Below are positions 1-5,948 of a stretch of 8,932 bases of DNA, in pieces (position 1 is the stretch's first letter; each line of letters opens with the position of its first letter). Both the position numbers and the translations under genes were made by a program. The stretch comes from Bog-159 sp049520215. GTDB lineage: Bacteria; Acidobacteriota; Terriglobia; Bryobacterales; Bryobacteraceae. The stretch is from contig JBEKPZ010000304.1 in the NCBI GenBank assembly GCA_049520215.1, positions 1 to 8,932 of the forward strand, read 5' to 3'. The notes below the pieces were generated by a model. It was not told the origin of the DNA, made no database searches, and saw only the letters and a list, made by a program, of their open reading frames with translations.

Positions 1-540
1 TATCTGGATGCGGTCTACGAGAACACGCCGCGCACCGCGTTTCAGCTTGGCCCGGAATTCATCGTGACCAACAGCCTGACGAAGGTGTATGGGCTGAGCG
101 GGCTGCGCTGCGGATGGATACTGGCACAGCCGGATCTGGCGCGCGCGATGTGGCGTCTGAACGATCTGTTCGCGTCGATTCCCGCGCACCCGGCGGAGTT
201 GCTCAGCGTGGCGGCGTTGGAACAGTTGGATGTAATCCGCGCGCGCGCGCGCCGGGTCGTGGAGGCAGATCGCGCATTGCTCGGCGAATTCCTGGACCCG
301 CAGCGCGCGGTGTCCGCGCCGCGCACCACCTGGGGCACAACTGCGTTTCTGCGCTTGCATGGCGCGGACGCGGACCAACTGCTGGCGCGGCTGCGCGCGG
401 ATTACGAGACTACCGCGGTGCCGGGCCGCTTCTTCGAGATGCCCAATCATTTCCGCATCGGGATGGGCGTGAATACGGAGATGTTCGGCGAGGGCTTGCG
501 GCGGCTCGGCCTGGCGCTGACCGGCCAACCGGTTGAATGA
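1..540 (+). CDS. PLP-dependent class I/II aminotransferase, C-terminal part (5' end outside window)
   Basis: The frame is open from base 1 to a TGA at 538-540, giving 179 residues of the C-terminal half of a fold-type I aminotransferase. The motif TNSLTKVYGLSGLRCGW at residues 23-39 is the PLP-lysine signature; Lys28 of the fragment should form the Schiff base with the cofactor, and the following GLxGLRxGW is typical of the family. Near the end, HFRIGMG holds Arg152, in the place where these enzymes bind the substrate carboxylate. The enzyme would transfer amino groups between an amino acid and a 2-oxo acid in the cytosol. Substrate specificity cannot be read, because the N-terminal half is missing. 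Its stop lies one base from the stop of the convergent Nif3-like gene, so no room exists for a separate terminator between them. Family is confident; exact reaction is unknown. Confidence 0.9.
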   Translation, partial: YLDAVYENTPRTAFQLGPEFIVTNSLTKVYGLSGLRCGWILAQPDLARAMWRLNDLFASIPAHPAELLSVAALEQLDVIRARARRVVEADRALLGEFLDPQRAVSAPRTTWGTTAFLRLHGADADQLLARLRADYETTAVPGRFFEMPNHFRIGMGVNTEMFGEGLRRLGLALTGQPVE

Positions 541-541
541 G

Positions 542-1420
542 TCACCTGGCGGGCCAAAACGGCTCGGATGTGGCGATGAACTCCACTGGCACTTCGGTGA
601 CGAAGCCCTTCAGCCAGCGCGCGCAATCCTCCATGCCGGCTTGTTCGGAAGGAATGTGACCGAGAATCACGAGCGCTTTGTGCTTGCCTTCGGCGGCGGC
701 ATCCGCGCCGTATTCGATGGTCTCCCATTCCAGTCCCTCGCCCATCACCAGCACTTCGACATCGTCGCGCTGCAGCATGTGACGTTCGGCTGGGAATCCC
801 GGGTAGCCTGGGTTGAGAGCCAGTTTGGTCACCCGCATAGCCGGGTCGCCCACTACGCGCAGGGTGCGGATTCCCAAACGCTGCTTGATGCTGCTGGCGA
901 GTTGGTCTAGCGTGGTCTCGGGGATGACAAAGAGGTGGTCGTCGCTCGGATTCTGGAACTTCTCCCAGCCGAGCGAGCGGATCATGCCGGTTTGAATGCC
1001 ATCGGGCGTGCGCGCATGCCAGTGGTCGTGGAATCGCCAGACCACCAGGTGATGCGCGGCGATGAACGCCTGCTTGGCGGCCAGCACGGCGTCGTTCTCC
1101 CCGGCAAGAGGGGCCGTCTCGTCCAGGTGACCGTAGAACGTCGGCTCATGTGTGACGATCAAGTTGTCTCCGGCGGCGGCGGCACGCTGGAGCACATCGT
1201 AAGTGGCCATCATGGTGGTGGCAACGCCGGTGACGAGGGTGTCGGGATCGCCGGCCTTGAAGGTATCGACTGTCTGACTGCGCCACGGGACACCAACATG
1301 CTTCTGAATGCGGTCGATCACCTGGCGGGAAGTCAGGCGATTGGCTGTAGCGTCCTGGGCGATGGAGGGGGTGTAGAGCAGCGCTCCCAGTGAGACGGTG
1401 GCGAATAGAGTTCTAGTCAC
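542..1420 (-). CDS. Exported Nif3-like (dinuclear metal centre) family protein
   Basis: This 292-residue protein starts at GTG (1420-1418), 12 bp after the stop of the zinc finger gene, so it probably belongs to the same transcript. Residues 1-21 look like a signal peptide: a short Thr/Arg start, a hydrophobic core (LFATVSLGALLY), then SIA before QD as a likely cleavage site. The rest resembles the Nif3/YbgI/YqfO family, whose members carry two metal ions. Visible elements are LIVTHEPTFYGH (residues 87-98, where the family usually has an HHP motif), a His-rich stretch FHDHWHARTPDG (130-141), and GEG...LGHIPSEQAG (residues 227-262) with His255 and Glu259 matching the C-terminal GHxxxE metal site. 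Nif3 proteins are normally cytosolic and of uncertain biochemical role. A signal peptide and the HEP variant set this copy apart. Family assignment is fairly sure, activity is unknown. Confidence 0.8.
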   Translation of the reverse strand: MTRTLFATVSLGALLYTPSIAQDATANRLTSRQVIDRIQKHVGVPWRSQTVDTFKAGDPDTLVTGVATTMMATYDVLQRAAAAGDNLIVTHEPTFYGHLDETAPLAGENDAVLAAKQAFIAAHHLVVWRFHDHWHARTPDGIQTGMIRSLGWEKFQNPSDDHLFVIPETTLDQLASSIKQRLGIRTLRVVGDPAMRVTKLALNPGYPGFPAERHMLQRDDVEVLVMGEGLEWETIEYGADAAAEGKHKALVILGHIPSEQAGMEDCARWLKGFVTEVPVEFIATSEPFWPAR

Positions 1421-1432
1421 GCCCCGATGGTA

Positions 1433-1693
1433 TCAGAAGTCCAGCTCCACTTCGTCGATGTAACACCAGCCCCAGTCTTCGCCCGGCTCGAGCGAGCGCA
1501 TGATGGGATGGTTAGTCTTGTGGAAGTGTTTGGTGGCGTGTTTGTTCTTGGACGAATCGCAACAGCCTACGTGACCGCAACTGAGGCACAGCCGCAAGTG
1601 GACCCAGGTATCGCCCATCTGGAGGCATTCTTCGCAGCCGTTGGTGTGCGGAGAGACTTTGTGTATCTGGTCGGTATGAGTACATCGCGTCAT
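1433..1693 (-). CDS. UBP-type zinc finger domain protein
   Basis: This 86-residue protein is almost entirely a zf-UBP (ubiquitin hydrolase-type) zinc finger. Likely metal ligands are C20-x2-C23, C36-x2-C39, C44, H52, H56, H58 and H62; the pattern LCLSCGHVGCC followed by HATKHFHKTNH and WGWCY is characteristic. In eukaryotes this fold binds the free C-terminal tail of ubiquitin. Bacterial single-domain versions exist, and their ligand is not known to me. The ATG (1693-1691) overlaps the TGA of the upstream histidine kinase by 4 bp (ATGA), so translation is probably coupled and the product is likely made along with the kinase. That points to a role as a small binding partner or zinc-dependent sensor in the kinase/flavoenzyme system, which is inference. 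No signal peptide or membrane segment is visible. Confidence 0.88.
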   Translation of the reverse strand: MTRCTHTDQIHKVSPHTNGCEECLQMGDTWVHLRLCLSCGHVGCCDSSKNKHATKHFHKTNHPIMRSLEPGEDWGWCYIDEVELDF

Positions 1694-3102
1694 GGTGTGG
1701 CTCCTGATGGCGCCGCTCCGGATGGCAGCGGAAGCCGGATCTGAAAGCGGGTGTCGCCGGGAACGGATTGGACGGTAATCTCGCCGGAATGCTCCTGGAC
1801 GATGCGGCGGACGGTTTCGAGACCCAGCCCGGTGCCTTTCCCGACGCCCTTAGTGGTGAAGAACGGCTCGAAGATGTGCGTTTGGACCTCGGGCGGGATG
1901 CCCGGTCCGTCGTCGGCGATCTCGATGAGCAGGCGATCCAACTCGCGGGCGGTGCGGATGCGCAGTTCGCCCTTGCCCTCCATCGCGTCGATGGCGTTGT
2001 CGATCAGGTTGGTCCAGACCTGATTCAAGTCACTGCCGCGCGCGCAGATCTTCGGCAAGGTGCGGTCGAAATCGAGCTTCACGGCGACGCCTTGTTTGAG
2101 GCGGTGCCGCAGCATGAGCAGAGTGCTTTCGAGACCCTGGTGGATGTCCATTTCCTGATCGGGGCCCTGATCCATGTAGGTGTATTCTTTGATCGCGCGG
2201 ACCAGATCGGAGATGCGGCTGGTGGAGTTTTCAATTTGATCGAGCAGCGTGCCGATGGTGAGCGAAGCGGCGATGCGTGCGAGGAAATCGGGCCACGCTT
2301 CGCCGGGGAATTGCTCGTACACACGGTCGAACAAGGCGGCCTCGCAGCCCGCATCCACCAAGGCAGGGGCGAGGTCCCAGGCGCGCGCGACGCCGTGGCG
2401 CTGGAGGCAGGCCGCGATGGCTTCCTCGCAATCGCTGCGTTCGAGCGAATCCAAGGGCGCGGGCGCGACCGGGCGTTCGGCGAATTCACGCTCCAATGCG
2501 GGCACGGCCGCTCGCTGAGCGGGGGACAGCGGATGCGCGTCCAGACGGGCGGCCGATTCTCGAAAGGACTGAAACGCTTCGCGGAGGCTCGAGACGGCGC
2601 GACGCGCGGCCGCCGCCGGGTTGTTCAATTCGTGCGCCAGGCCGGCTGCGATCTTGCCCAGCGCCGCCATTTTTTCCTGCTGGTCCTGGAATCTGGTGAA
2701 ATCGCGGATGCGGTCCGACAGCAAGCCCACCAGGCGCGGGCCGAGCACGGGTAAGCGCGCAAGCAATTCGGGGAAACGATCGGCGGGGAAGGTAGCGCCG
2801 CGTGCCTGCGTTACAGCGCGGAAAGTTGCCGGAACATGGGTCATGCGCGAATAGGGCAGCATGCCCCCAACAATCGGGCCGCGGAAGATGCGCGTGGTGA
2901 CGTCGCCGCCACCCGATTCGACGCGCAGGCGCATTTCGCCGTCGAATAGGACCAGCATGCGGTCGGCGGGGCTGCCTTCGCGGATAAAGATCTCACCGGG
3001 CGCGAGGTCGATGGGGGTCATTTGGGCCGCTAGCCAGTCGAGGTCGTCCGCCGGCAGATCGGCGAAGACGGGAACTGTGCGCAATGCTTCGTTGAGTGTC
3101 AT
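1690..3102 (-). CDS. Soluble sensor histidine kinase with N-terminal cNMP-binding-like domain
   Basis: Numbering is from the ATG at 3102-3100 (470 residues). A TTG at 3108 gives two more residues but lies inside the RAYT repeat, so I prefer ATG. Residues 1-125 have the cyclic-nucleotide-binding beta-roll pattern (APGEIFIREGSPADRMLVLF), but the phosphate-binding cassette GE..L...R-T/S-A is not visible, so a cNMP ligand is doubtful. The H-box GKIAAGLAHELNNPAA carries the phospho-accepting His157. A helical stretch of about 120 residues follows before the likely second dimerisation helix (about 288-310, ENSTSRISDLVRAIKEY). The ATPase domain shows an N-box (NLIDNAIDAM, Asn369), G1 (DDGPGIP), F-box (FEPFFTTK) and G2 (GKGTGLGL). 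No transmembrane segment exists, so it senses a cytosolic signal. The natural partner is the receiver domain of the fusion protein upstream; the RAYT cassette now separates the two genes. Confidence 0.92.
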   Translation of the reverse strand: MTLNEALRTVPVFADLPADDLDWLAAQMTPIDLAPGEIFIREGSPADRMLVLFDGEMRLRVESGGGDVTTRIFRGPIVGGMLPYSRMTHVPATFRAVTQARGATFPADRFPELLARLPVLGPRLVGLLSDRIRDFTRFQDQQEKMAALGKIAAGLAHELNNPAAAARRAVSSLREAFQSFRESAARLDAHPLSPAQRAAVPALEREFAERPVAPAPLDSLERSDCEEAIAACLQRHGVARAWDLAPALVDAGCEAALFDRVYEQFPGEAWPDFLARIAASLTIGTLLDQIENSTSRISDLVRAIKEYTYMDQGPDQEMDIHQGLESTLLMLRHRLKQGVAVKLDFDRTLPKICARGSDLNQVWTNLIDNAIDAMEGKGELRIRTARELDRLLIEIADDGPGIPPEVQTHIFEPFFTTKGVGKGTGLGLETVRRIVQEHSGEITVQSVPGDTRFQIRLPLPSGAAPSGATP

Positions 3103-3106
3103 TGTC

Positions 3107-3148
3107 AATGGAGGGCGGGCTTTAGCCCGCGCGGGGCTTCAGCCCCGC
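3107..3148 (+). repeat. Left REP doublet of the RAYT cassette
   Basis: Two adjacent perfect hairpins are seen. The first has a 7-bp stem, GCGGGCT (3115-3121) with AGCCCGC (3124-3130), and a TT loop. The second has an 8-bp stem, GCGGGGCT (3131-3138) with AGCCCCGC (3141-3148), and a TC loop. The block is an inverted copy of 3722-3763: 39 of 42 bases match, and the differences are at 3112, 3123 and 3140. The last two lie in the hairpin loops, so the stems are identical. This is the arrangement expected of REP sequences recognised by a RAYT transposase. Confidence 0.88.
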
Positions 3149-3191
3149 AGGCTTGTTTGAGAATCACTGCGGCAGCGGCGCACCAAAGTGT

Positions 3192-3731
3192 ATGCGAAGT
3201 TATCGCCGCCGCTTGCCGCATATCGATGTGCCGGGGGTACCTGCGTTTGTCACTTGGCGGCTTTGGGGAAGCCTTCCTCCAGGGCGCGTCTTCGAGCGCG
3301 AACACTTGAGTTCCGGCGAGGCATTCGTCGCCTGGGACCGGCTTCTCGACACGGCTAGAAGTGGTCCATTCTATTTGCGGCAGGTGGAGATCGCCGGTAT
3401 GGTTCAGGAACAGTTGCACAAGGCCGACGCTGGCGGTCTTTGTTCCCTGCATGCCTTCGTGATCATGCCCAATCATGTGCACCTTTTGTGCACTCCAGTC
3501 GTTTCTCTGGCGGAGGTTCTCCGACGGATTAAGGGTCCGACTGCTCGCTTGGCTAACGGGTTGTTGGGAAGGCACGGGGTGAAGTTTTGGCAGGAGGAGT
3601 ATTTTGATCGGATTGTGCGGATTGGCGATGAGTTTGGGCGCATCCGGCGGTACATCGAATGGAATCCGGTGAAGGCAGGATTGGTCGCATTGCCTGAGGA
3701 GTTTCGATGGTCTAGCGCTTGGCGGGGCTAA
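3192..3731 (+). CDS. REP-associated tyrosine transposase (RAYT, Y1/HUH family)
   Basis: This 179-residue protein belongs to the Y1 (IS200-like) HUH nuclease family, RAYT branch. It shows MPNHVHLL (residues 92-99) with the metal-binding HxH pair His95/His97, then KFWQEEYFDRIVR (131-143), a conserved RAYT segment. IRRYIEWNPVKAG (151-163) contains the probable catalytic Tyr154, aligning with DYIYINPVKHG around Tyr115 of E. coli TnpA-REP. RAYTs cut and rejoin single-stranded REP DNA. The gene lies between inverted REP doublets, its presumed substrates. I chose ATG at 3192 because MRSYRRRLPHIDVPG is a normal family N-terminus; a TTG at 3153 would add 13 unlike residues. No clear Shine-Dalgarno precedes it. 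The last two codons and the TAA (3729-3731) lie in the right REP, with the stop at the hairpin apex. All key residues are intact. Confidence 0.93.
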   Translation: MRSYRRRLPHIDVPGVPAFVTWRLWGSLPPGRVFEREHLSSGEAFVAWDRLLDTARSGPFYLRQVEIAGMVQEQLHKADAGGLCSLHAFVIMPNHVHLLCTPVVSLAEVLRRIKGPTARLANGLLGRHGVKFWQEEYFDRIVRIGDEFGRIRRYIEWNPVKAGLVALPEEFRWSSAWRG

Positions 3732-3763
3732 AGCCCCGCGCGGGCTCAAGCCCGCCCCCCATT
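3722..3763 (-). repeat. Right REP doublet of the RAYT cassette
   Basis: This is the inverted partner of 3107-3148. The hairpin at 3722-3739 has stem GCGGGGCT with AGCCCCGC and loop AA. The hairpin at 3740-3755 has stem GCGGGCT with AGCCCGC and loop CA. The first hairpin contains the last two codons and the TAA of the transposase gene, so coding and mobility signals overlap. Confidence 0.88.
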
Positions 3764-3772
3764 TCTTTGTCG

Positions 3773-5449
3773 TCATATGGCGGCCTTGCTTAGGTATTGG
3801 TGGACGAACTGGATGGCGATAGAGCCTTCGCCCACGCCCGATGCTACGCGCTTCACCGAGCCGTGGCGCACGTCGCCAACCGCAAAGATGCCGGGCACGC
3901 TGGTTTCGAGCAGGCCGGGGTCGCGCTCGAGCGTCCAACTGCGGGGCGGTTTGCCGTCGCGCATCAAGGACGGGCCAGTCAGGACAAAGCCGTGTTCGTC
4001 GCGCGCCACGATGCCATCCAGCCAATCGGTGCCGGGCTGCGCGCCGATGAAGGTGAACAGCGCGCCGGCATTCACGCGTTCGCGCGTGTTGGTGCGGCCG
4101 CATTCGATGGTGATGGCTTCCAGATGATCCTCACCGTGCACCTCCGCCACCTGGGTCTGGAACTCCACCTGTATATTCGGCGTGCGGGCGATCTCGTCGA
4201 TCAGATACTGCGACATGGAGGCGGCCAGCGACTTGCCGCGCACCAGCATCACCACCCGCCGCGCATAGCGCGAAAAGTTGAGCGCCGCCTGACCGGCCGA
4301 ATTGGCGCCGCCCACGATGTACACATCGTCATCGCGGCAGGAGACCGCTTCGGTCGAGCCAGCTCCGTAGTAAACGCCGGCGCCGGTCAGGCGATCCATG
4401 CCGGGCACGTCCAGCTTACGCCACTGGACTCCGGTAGCGATCAGGAGCGCCTCGGCGGAGATCTCGCTGCCATCGGCCAGGCGCACGATCCGGTACGGAT
4501 CTTCGATGCGCAAGGCGACGGCTTCCTGCGGCGCGAGGATCTCCGCGCCGAAGCGCCGCGCCTGAGTCACGGCCCGGCGCGCCAGATCGGCGCCGCTCAG
4601 TCCGGATGGAAAGCCCAGGTAGTTTTCAATGCGGGCGCTGAGGCCGGCCTGACCTCCGGGCGCCTCACGCTCGACGATCACGGTATGCAGACCTTCGGAT
4701 GCGCCATAGACGCCCGCCGCGAGGCCTGCCGGGCCTCCGCCTAGAATGATCAGGTCGTAAGATGCAGCTCCGGCGCGCGTGTTGAAGCCGATGCGGCCAG
4801 CCACTTCCGCGGGGGACGGGTCGGGCAGCCGGCCGCCATCCGGGAACAGGACCGCGGGGAAGTGCAGTTCTTCGGGAGTCAGCATGTCCAAGGCGCGGCG
4901 CACTTCCGGATCGCGATCGGCCGCCTCCACATCCAGCCAGTGGTAAGGCACCTGGTTGCGCGCCAGAAACTCGCGCAACTCATAGGAGCGGCGCGACCAG
5001 CGCGTTCCGAGCACCCGCAGTCCTTCGAACGGCGGCCGGTACGATCCCAGCCAATCGCCGAGCAGATCGTCCAGAACCGGGTAGAGGTTTTGTTCGGGAG
5101 GGTCCCAGGGCTTGAGCAGGTAATGATGCAGCTTGATTTCGTTGATGGCGCGAATGGCCGCCTCGGTATCGGAGTAGGCGGTGAGCAGCACGCGCTTGGC
5201 GTCGGGGAAGGCAGGGATGGCGCGGGCCAGAAACTCGATGCCGGTCATTTGCGGCATGCGGTAGTCGACCAGGAACAGGGCCAGCGGCTCGCCGCGCTGC
5301 TGGAGCTTCTCGAGGAGGGCGAGTGCGGCCTGGCCGGAGTTGGCCGCCAGGACACGGTAGTTGGCAGCGTACTGGCGGCGCAGGTCGCGCTCGACGGCCT
5401 TCAGGACTTCGGGGTCATCGTCGATGGTCAACAGGACCGGCTTTGCCAT
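3773..5449 (-). CDS. Fused response-regulator receiver / glutaredoxin-like / thioredoxin-reductase-like FAD oxidoreductase
   Basis: This 558-residue protein starts at ATG 5449-5447. Residues 1-130 form a complete receiver domain: acidic pocket D10/D11/D12, phospho-acceptor Asp62 in LVDYRMPQMTG, Thr90 in LLTAY, and Lys113 in LLKPW. Residues 143-222 resemble a glutaredoxin/thioredoxin fold (VLGTRW...FLARNQVPYHWLDVE, FPAVLF with a likely cis-Pro198), but the CxxC position reads S152-R-R-S155. Residues 231-555 are thioredoxin-reductase-like. FAD binding is shown by ILGGGPAGLAAG (235-246), APGGQAG (263-269) and GIFAVGDVRHG (520-530); a dinucleotide site is seen at VGGANSAGQAA (379-389). The place of the usual CATC redox centre is G362-A-G-S365, and HRR is VRG. 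It therefore probably moves electrons from NAD(P)H to a non-disulfide acceptor under control of phosphorylation by the downstream kinase. Architecture is certain; substrate is unknown. Confidence 0.93.
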   Translation of the reverse strand: MAKPVLLTIDDDPEVLKAVERDLRRQYAANYRVLAANSGQAALALLEKLQQRGEPLALFLVDYRMPQMTGIEFLARAIPAFPDAKRVLLTAYSDTEAAIRAINEIKLHHYLLKPWDPPEQNLYPVLDDLLGDWLGSYRPPFEGLRVLGTRWSRRSYELREFLARNQVPYHWLDVEAADRDPEVRRALDMLTPEELHFPAVLFPDGGRLPDPSPAEVAGRIGFNTRAGAASYDLIILGGGPAGLAAGVYGASEGLHTVIVEREAPGGQAGLSARIENYLGFPSGLSGADLARRAVTQARRFGAEILAPQEAVALRIEDPYRIVRLADGSEISAEALLIATGVQWRKLDVPGMDRLTGAGVYYGAGSTEAVSCRDDDVYIVGGANSAGQAALNFSRYARRVVMLVRGKSLAASMSQYLIDEIARTPNIQVEFQTQVAEVHGEDHLEAITIECGRTNTRERVNAGALFTFIGAQPGTDWLDGIVARDEHGFVLTGPSLMRDGKPPRSWTLERDPGLLETSVPGIFAVGDVRHGSVKRVASGVGEGSIAIQFVHQYLSKAAI

Positions 5450-5506
5450 GGCACACCAAACACTGAAGTCTTGGATGCGCGCGCGGCACGGGTGGTCGCA
5501 ACGGGA

Positions 5507-5516
5507 TACAATGAGG
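5507..5516 (+). promoter_or_regulatory. Possible -10 element and short SD just before the VOC gene
   Basis: TACAAT at 5507-5512 is close to the TATAAT consensus and lies 7 bp before the ATG at 5520. Used as a -10 box, it would start transcription at or within a base or two of the ATG, giving a leaderless message. GAGG at 5513-5516 could instead act as a ribosome site, but only 3 bases separate it from the ATG. No good -35 hexamer is visible at the right spacing, so this is weak. The whole divergent gap 5450-5519 is 70 bp, and I see no clear promoter for the minus-strand fusion gene in it. Confidence 0.25.
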
Positions 5517-5519
5517 TTG

Positions 5520-5933
5520 ATGCCCGAAGTAACCGGAGTCGTGGAAACGTGCTTGTACGTGGACGATCTGGAGCGCGCCAGCCGCTTCTACGAAGACATT
5601 TGCGAATTCAAGAAGCTGATCGGCGACGAGCGTTTTAGCGCGTTGAGCGTGGCGGACCGCAACGTCCTGCTGCTATTTCGCAAGGGGGCGACGCTGGAGT
5701 CCATTCCGACGCCCGGCGGGACGATTCCGCCACACGACGGCGCGGGCAACACGCACGTGGCGTTTTCGATCCCGGCCGCAGCGGAAGCGGACTGGCAGCG
5801 GCGGTTAGAGGAGCACGGCGTCGAGATCGAGAGCGCGGTGGACTGGCCGCGCGGCGGACGCAGCTTGTATTTCCGCGATCCGGACCAGCACCTGCTGGAG
5901 TTGATCACGCCGGGTTGCTGGTCGATTTACTGA
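5520..5933 (+). CDS. VOC (glyoxalase/bleomycin-resistance/dioxygenase fold) family protein
   Basis: This 137-residue single-domain protein has the paired beta-alpha-beta-beta-beta pattern of the vicinal oxygen chelate superfamily. The first half begins VVETCLYVDDLERASRFYEDI (from residue 7) and the second carries NTHVAFSI, then SLYFRDPDQHLLEL near the end. Probable metal ligands are Glu9, His79 and Glu127. The first ligand in many relatives is His, so Glu9 either substitutes for it or the metal site is altered. Members include glyoxalases, ring-cleaving dioxygenases and antibiotic-binding or modifying proteins; the sequence does not decide among these. I chose ATG 5520 because the longer frame from 5361 is antisense to the fusion gene and lacks VOC character. 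It is divergent from the fusion gene and followed after 15 bp by the 92-bp inverted repeat. Confidence 0.85.
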   Translation: MPEVTGVVETCLYVDDLERASRFYEDICEFKKLIGDERFSALSVADRNVLLLFRKGATLESIPTPGGTIPPHDGAGNTHVAFSIPAAAEADWQRRLEEHGVEIESAVDWPRGGRSLYFRDPDQHLLELITPGCWSIY

Positions 5934-5948
5934 AAGGCGCGCTTTAGC

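Larger units (their letters stand above)
3107..3763 (+). mobile_element. RAYT/REP cassette (REPtron-like) inserted within an operon
   Basis: This 657-bp unit holds one transposase gene bounded by inverted REP doublets at 3107-3148 and 3722-3763. It sits on the opposite strand between the fusion gene (stop at 3773) and the histidine kinase (ATG at 3102). Without it, the two genes would be about 13 bp apart, normal operon spacing, which argues that it is an insertion. The boundaries are set by where the inverted repeat stops matching; a few bases could belong to the target. No clear target duplication is seen, as expected for HUH-type single-strand mobility. GC hairpins without T-runs flank the gene, so the cassette may weaken but need not abolish read-through into the kinase gene. 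Confidence 0.82.

Noticed and set aside
239..252. Seven GC dinucleotides in a row, a possible Z-DNA or slippage tract
   Set aside because: It encodes an Arg/Ala helix in the aminotransferase and follows from base composition; no frame disruption is seen.
1768..2754. Long plus-strand frame (328 codons) opposite the histidine kinase
   Set aside because: It is exactly antisense to conserved kinase motifs and has no recognisable domain; long antisense frames are common in GC-rich codon usage.
3153..3191. Upstream TTG start for the RAYT gene
   Set aside because: The 13 extra residues (MFENHCGSGAPKC) do not look like a RAYT N-terminus, and the ATG at 3192 fits the family length.
3105..4103. 332-codon minus-strand frame spanning the RAYT gene and the end of the fusion gene
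   Set aside because: It is antisense to the RAYT catalytic motifs and out of frame with the fusion gene, whose own frame holds clear FAD motifs; the protein is of low-complexity Arg/Pro/His type.
3797..4744. 315-codon plus-strand frame opposite the receiver-flavoenzyme fusion
   Set aside because: It is a mirror of the real gene with no domain signal.
5450..5519. Search for a riboswitch, small RNA or clear promoter for the minus-strand operon
   Set aside because: Only 70 bp is present, with no convincing -35/-10 pair on the minus strand and no stable conserved fold. I see no CRISPR array or tRNA anywhere in the window.
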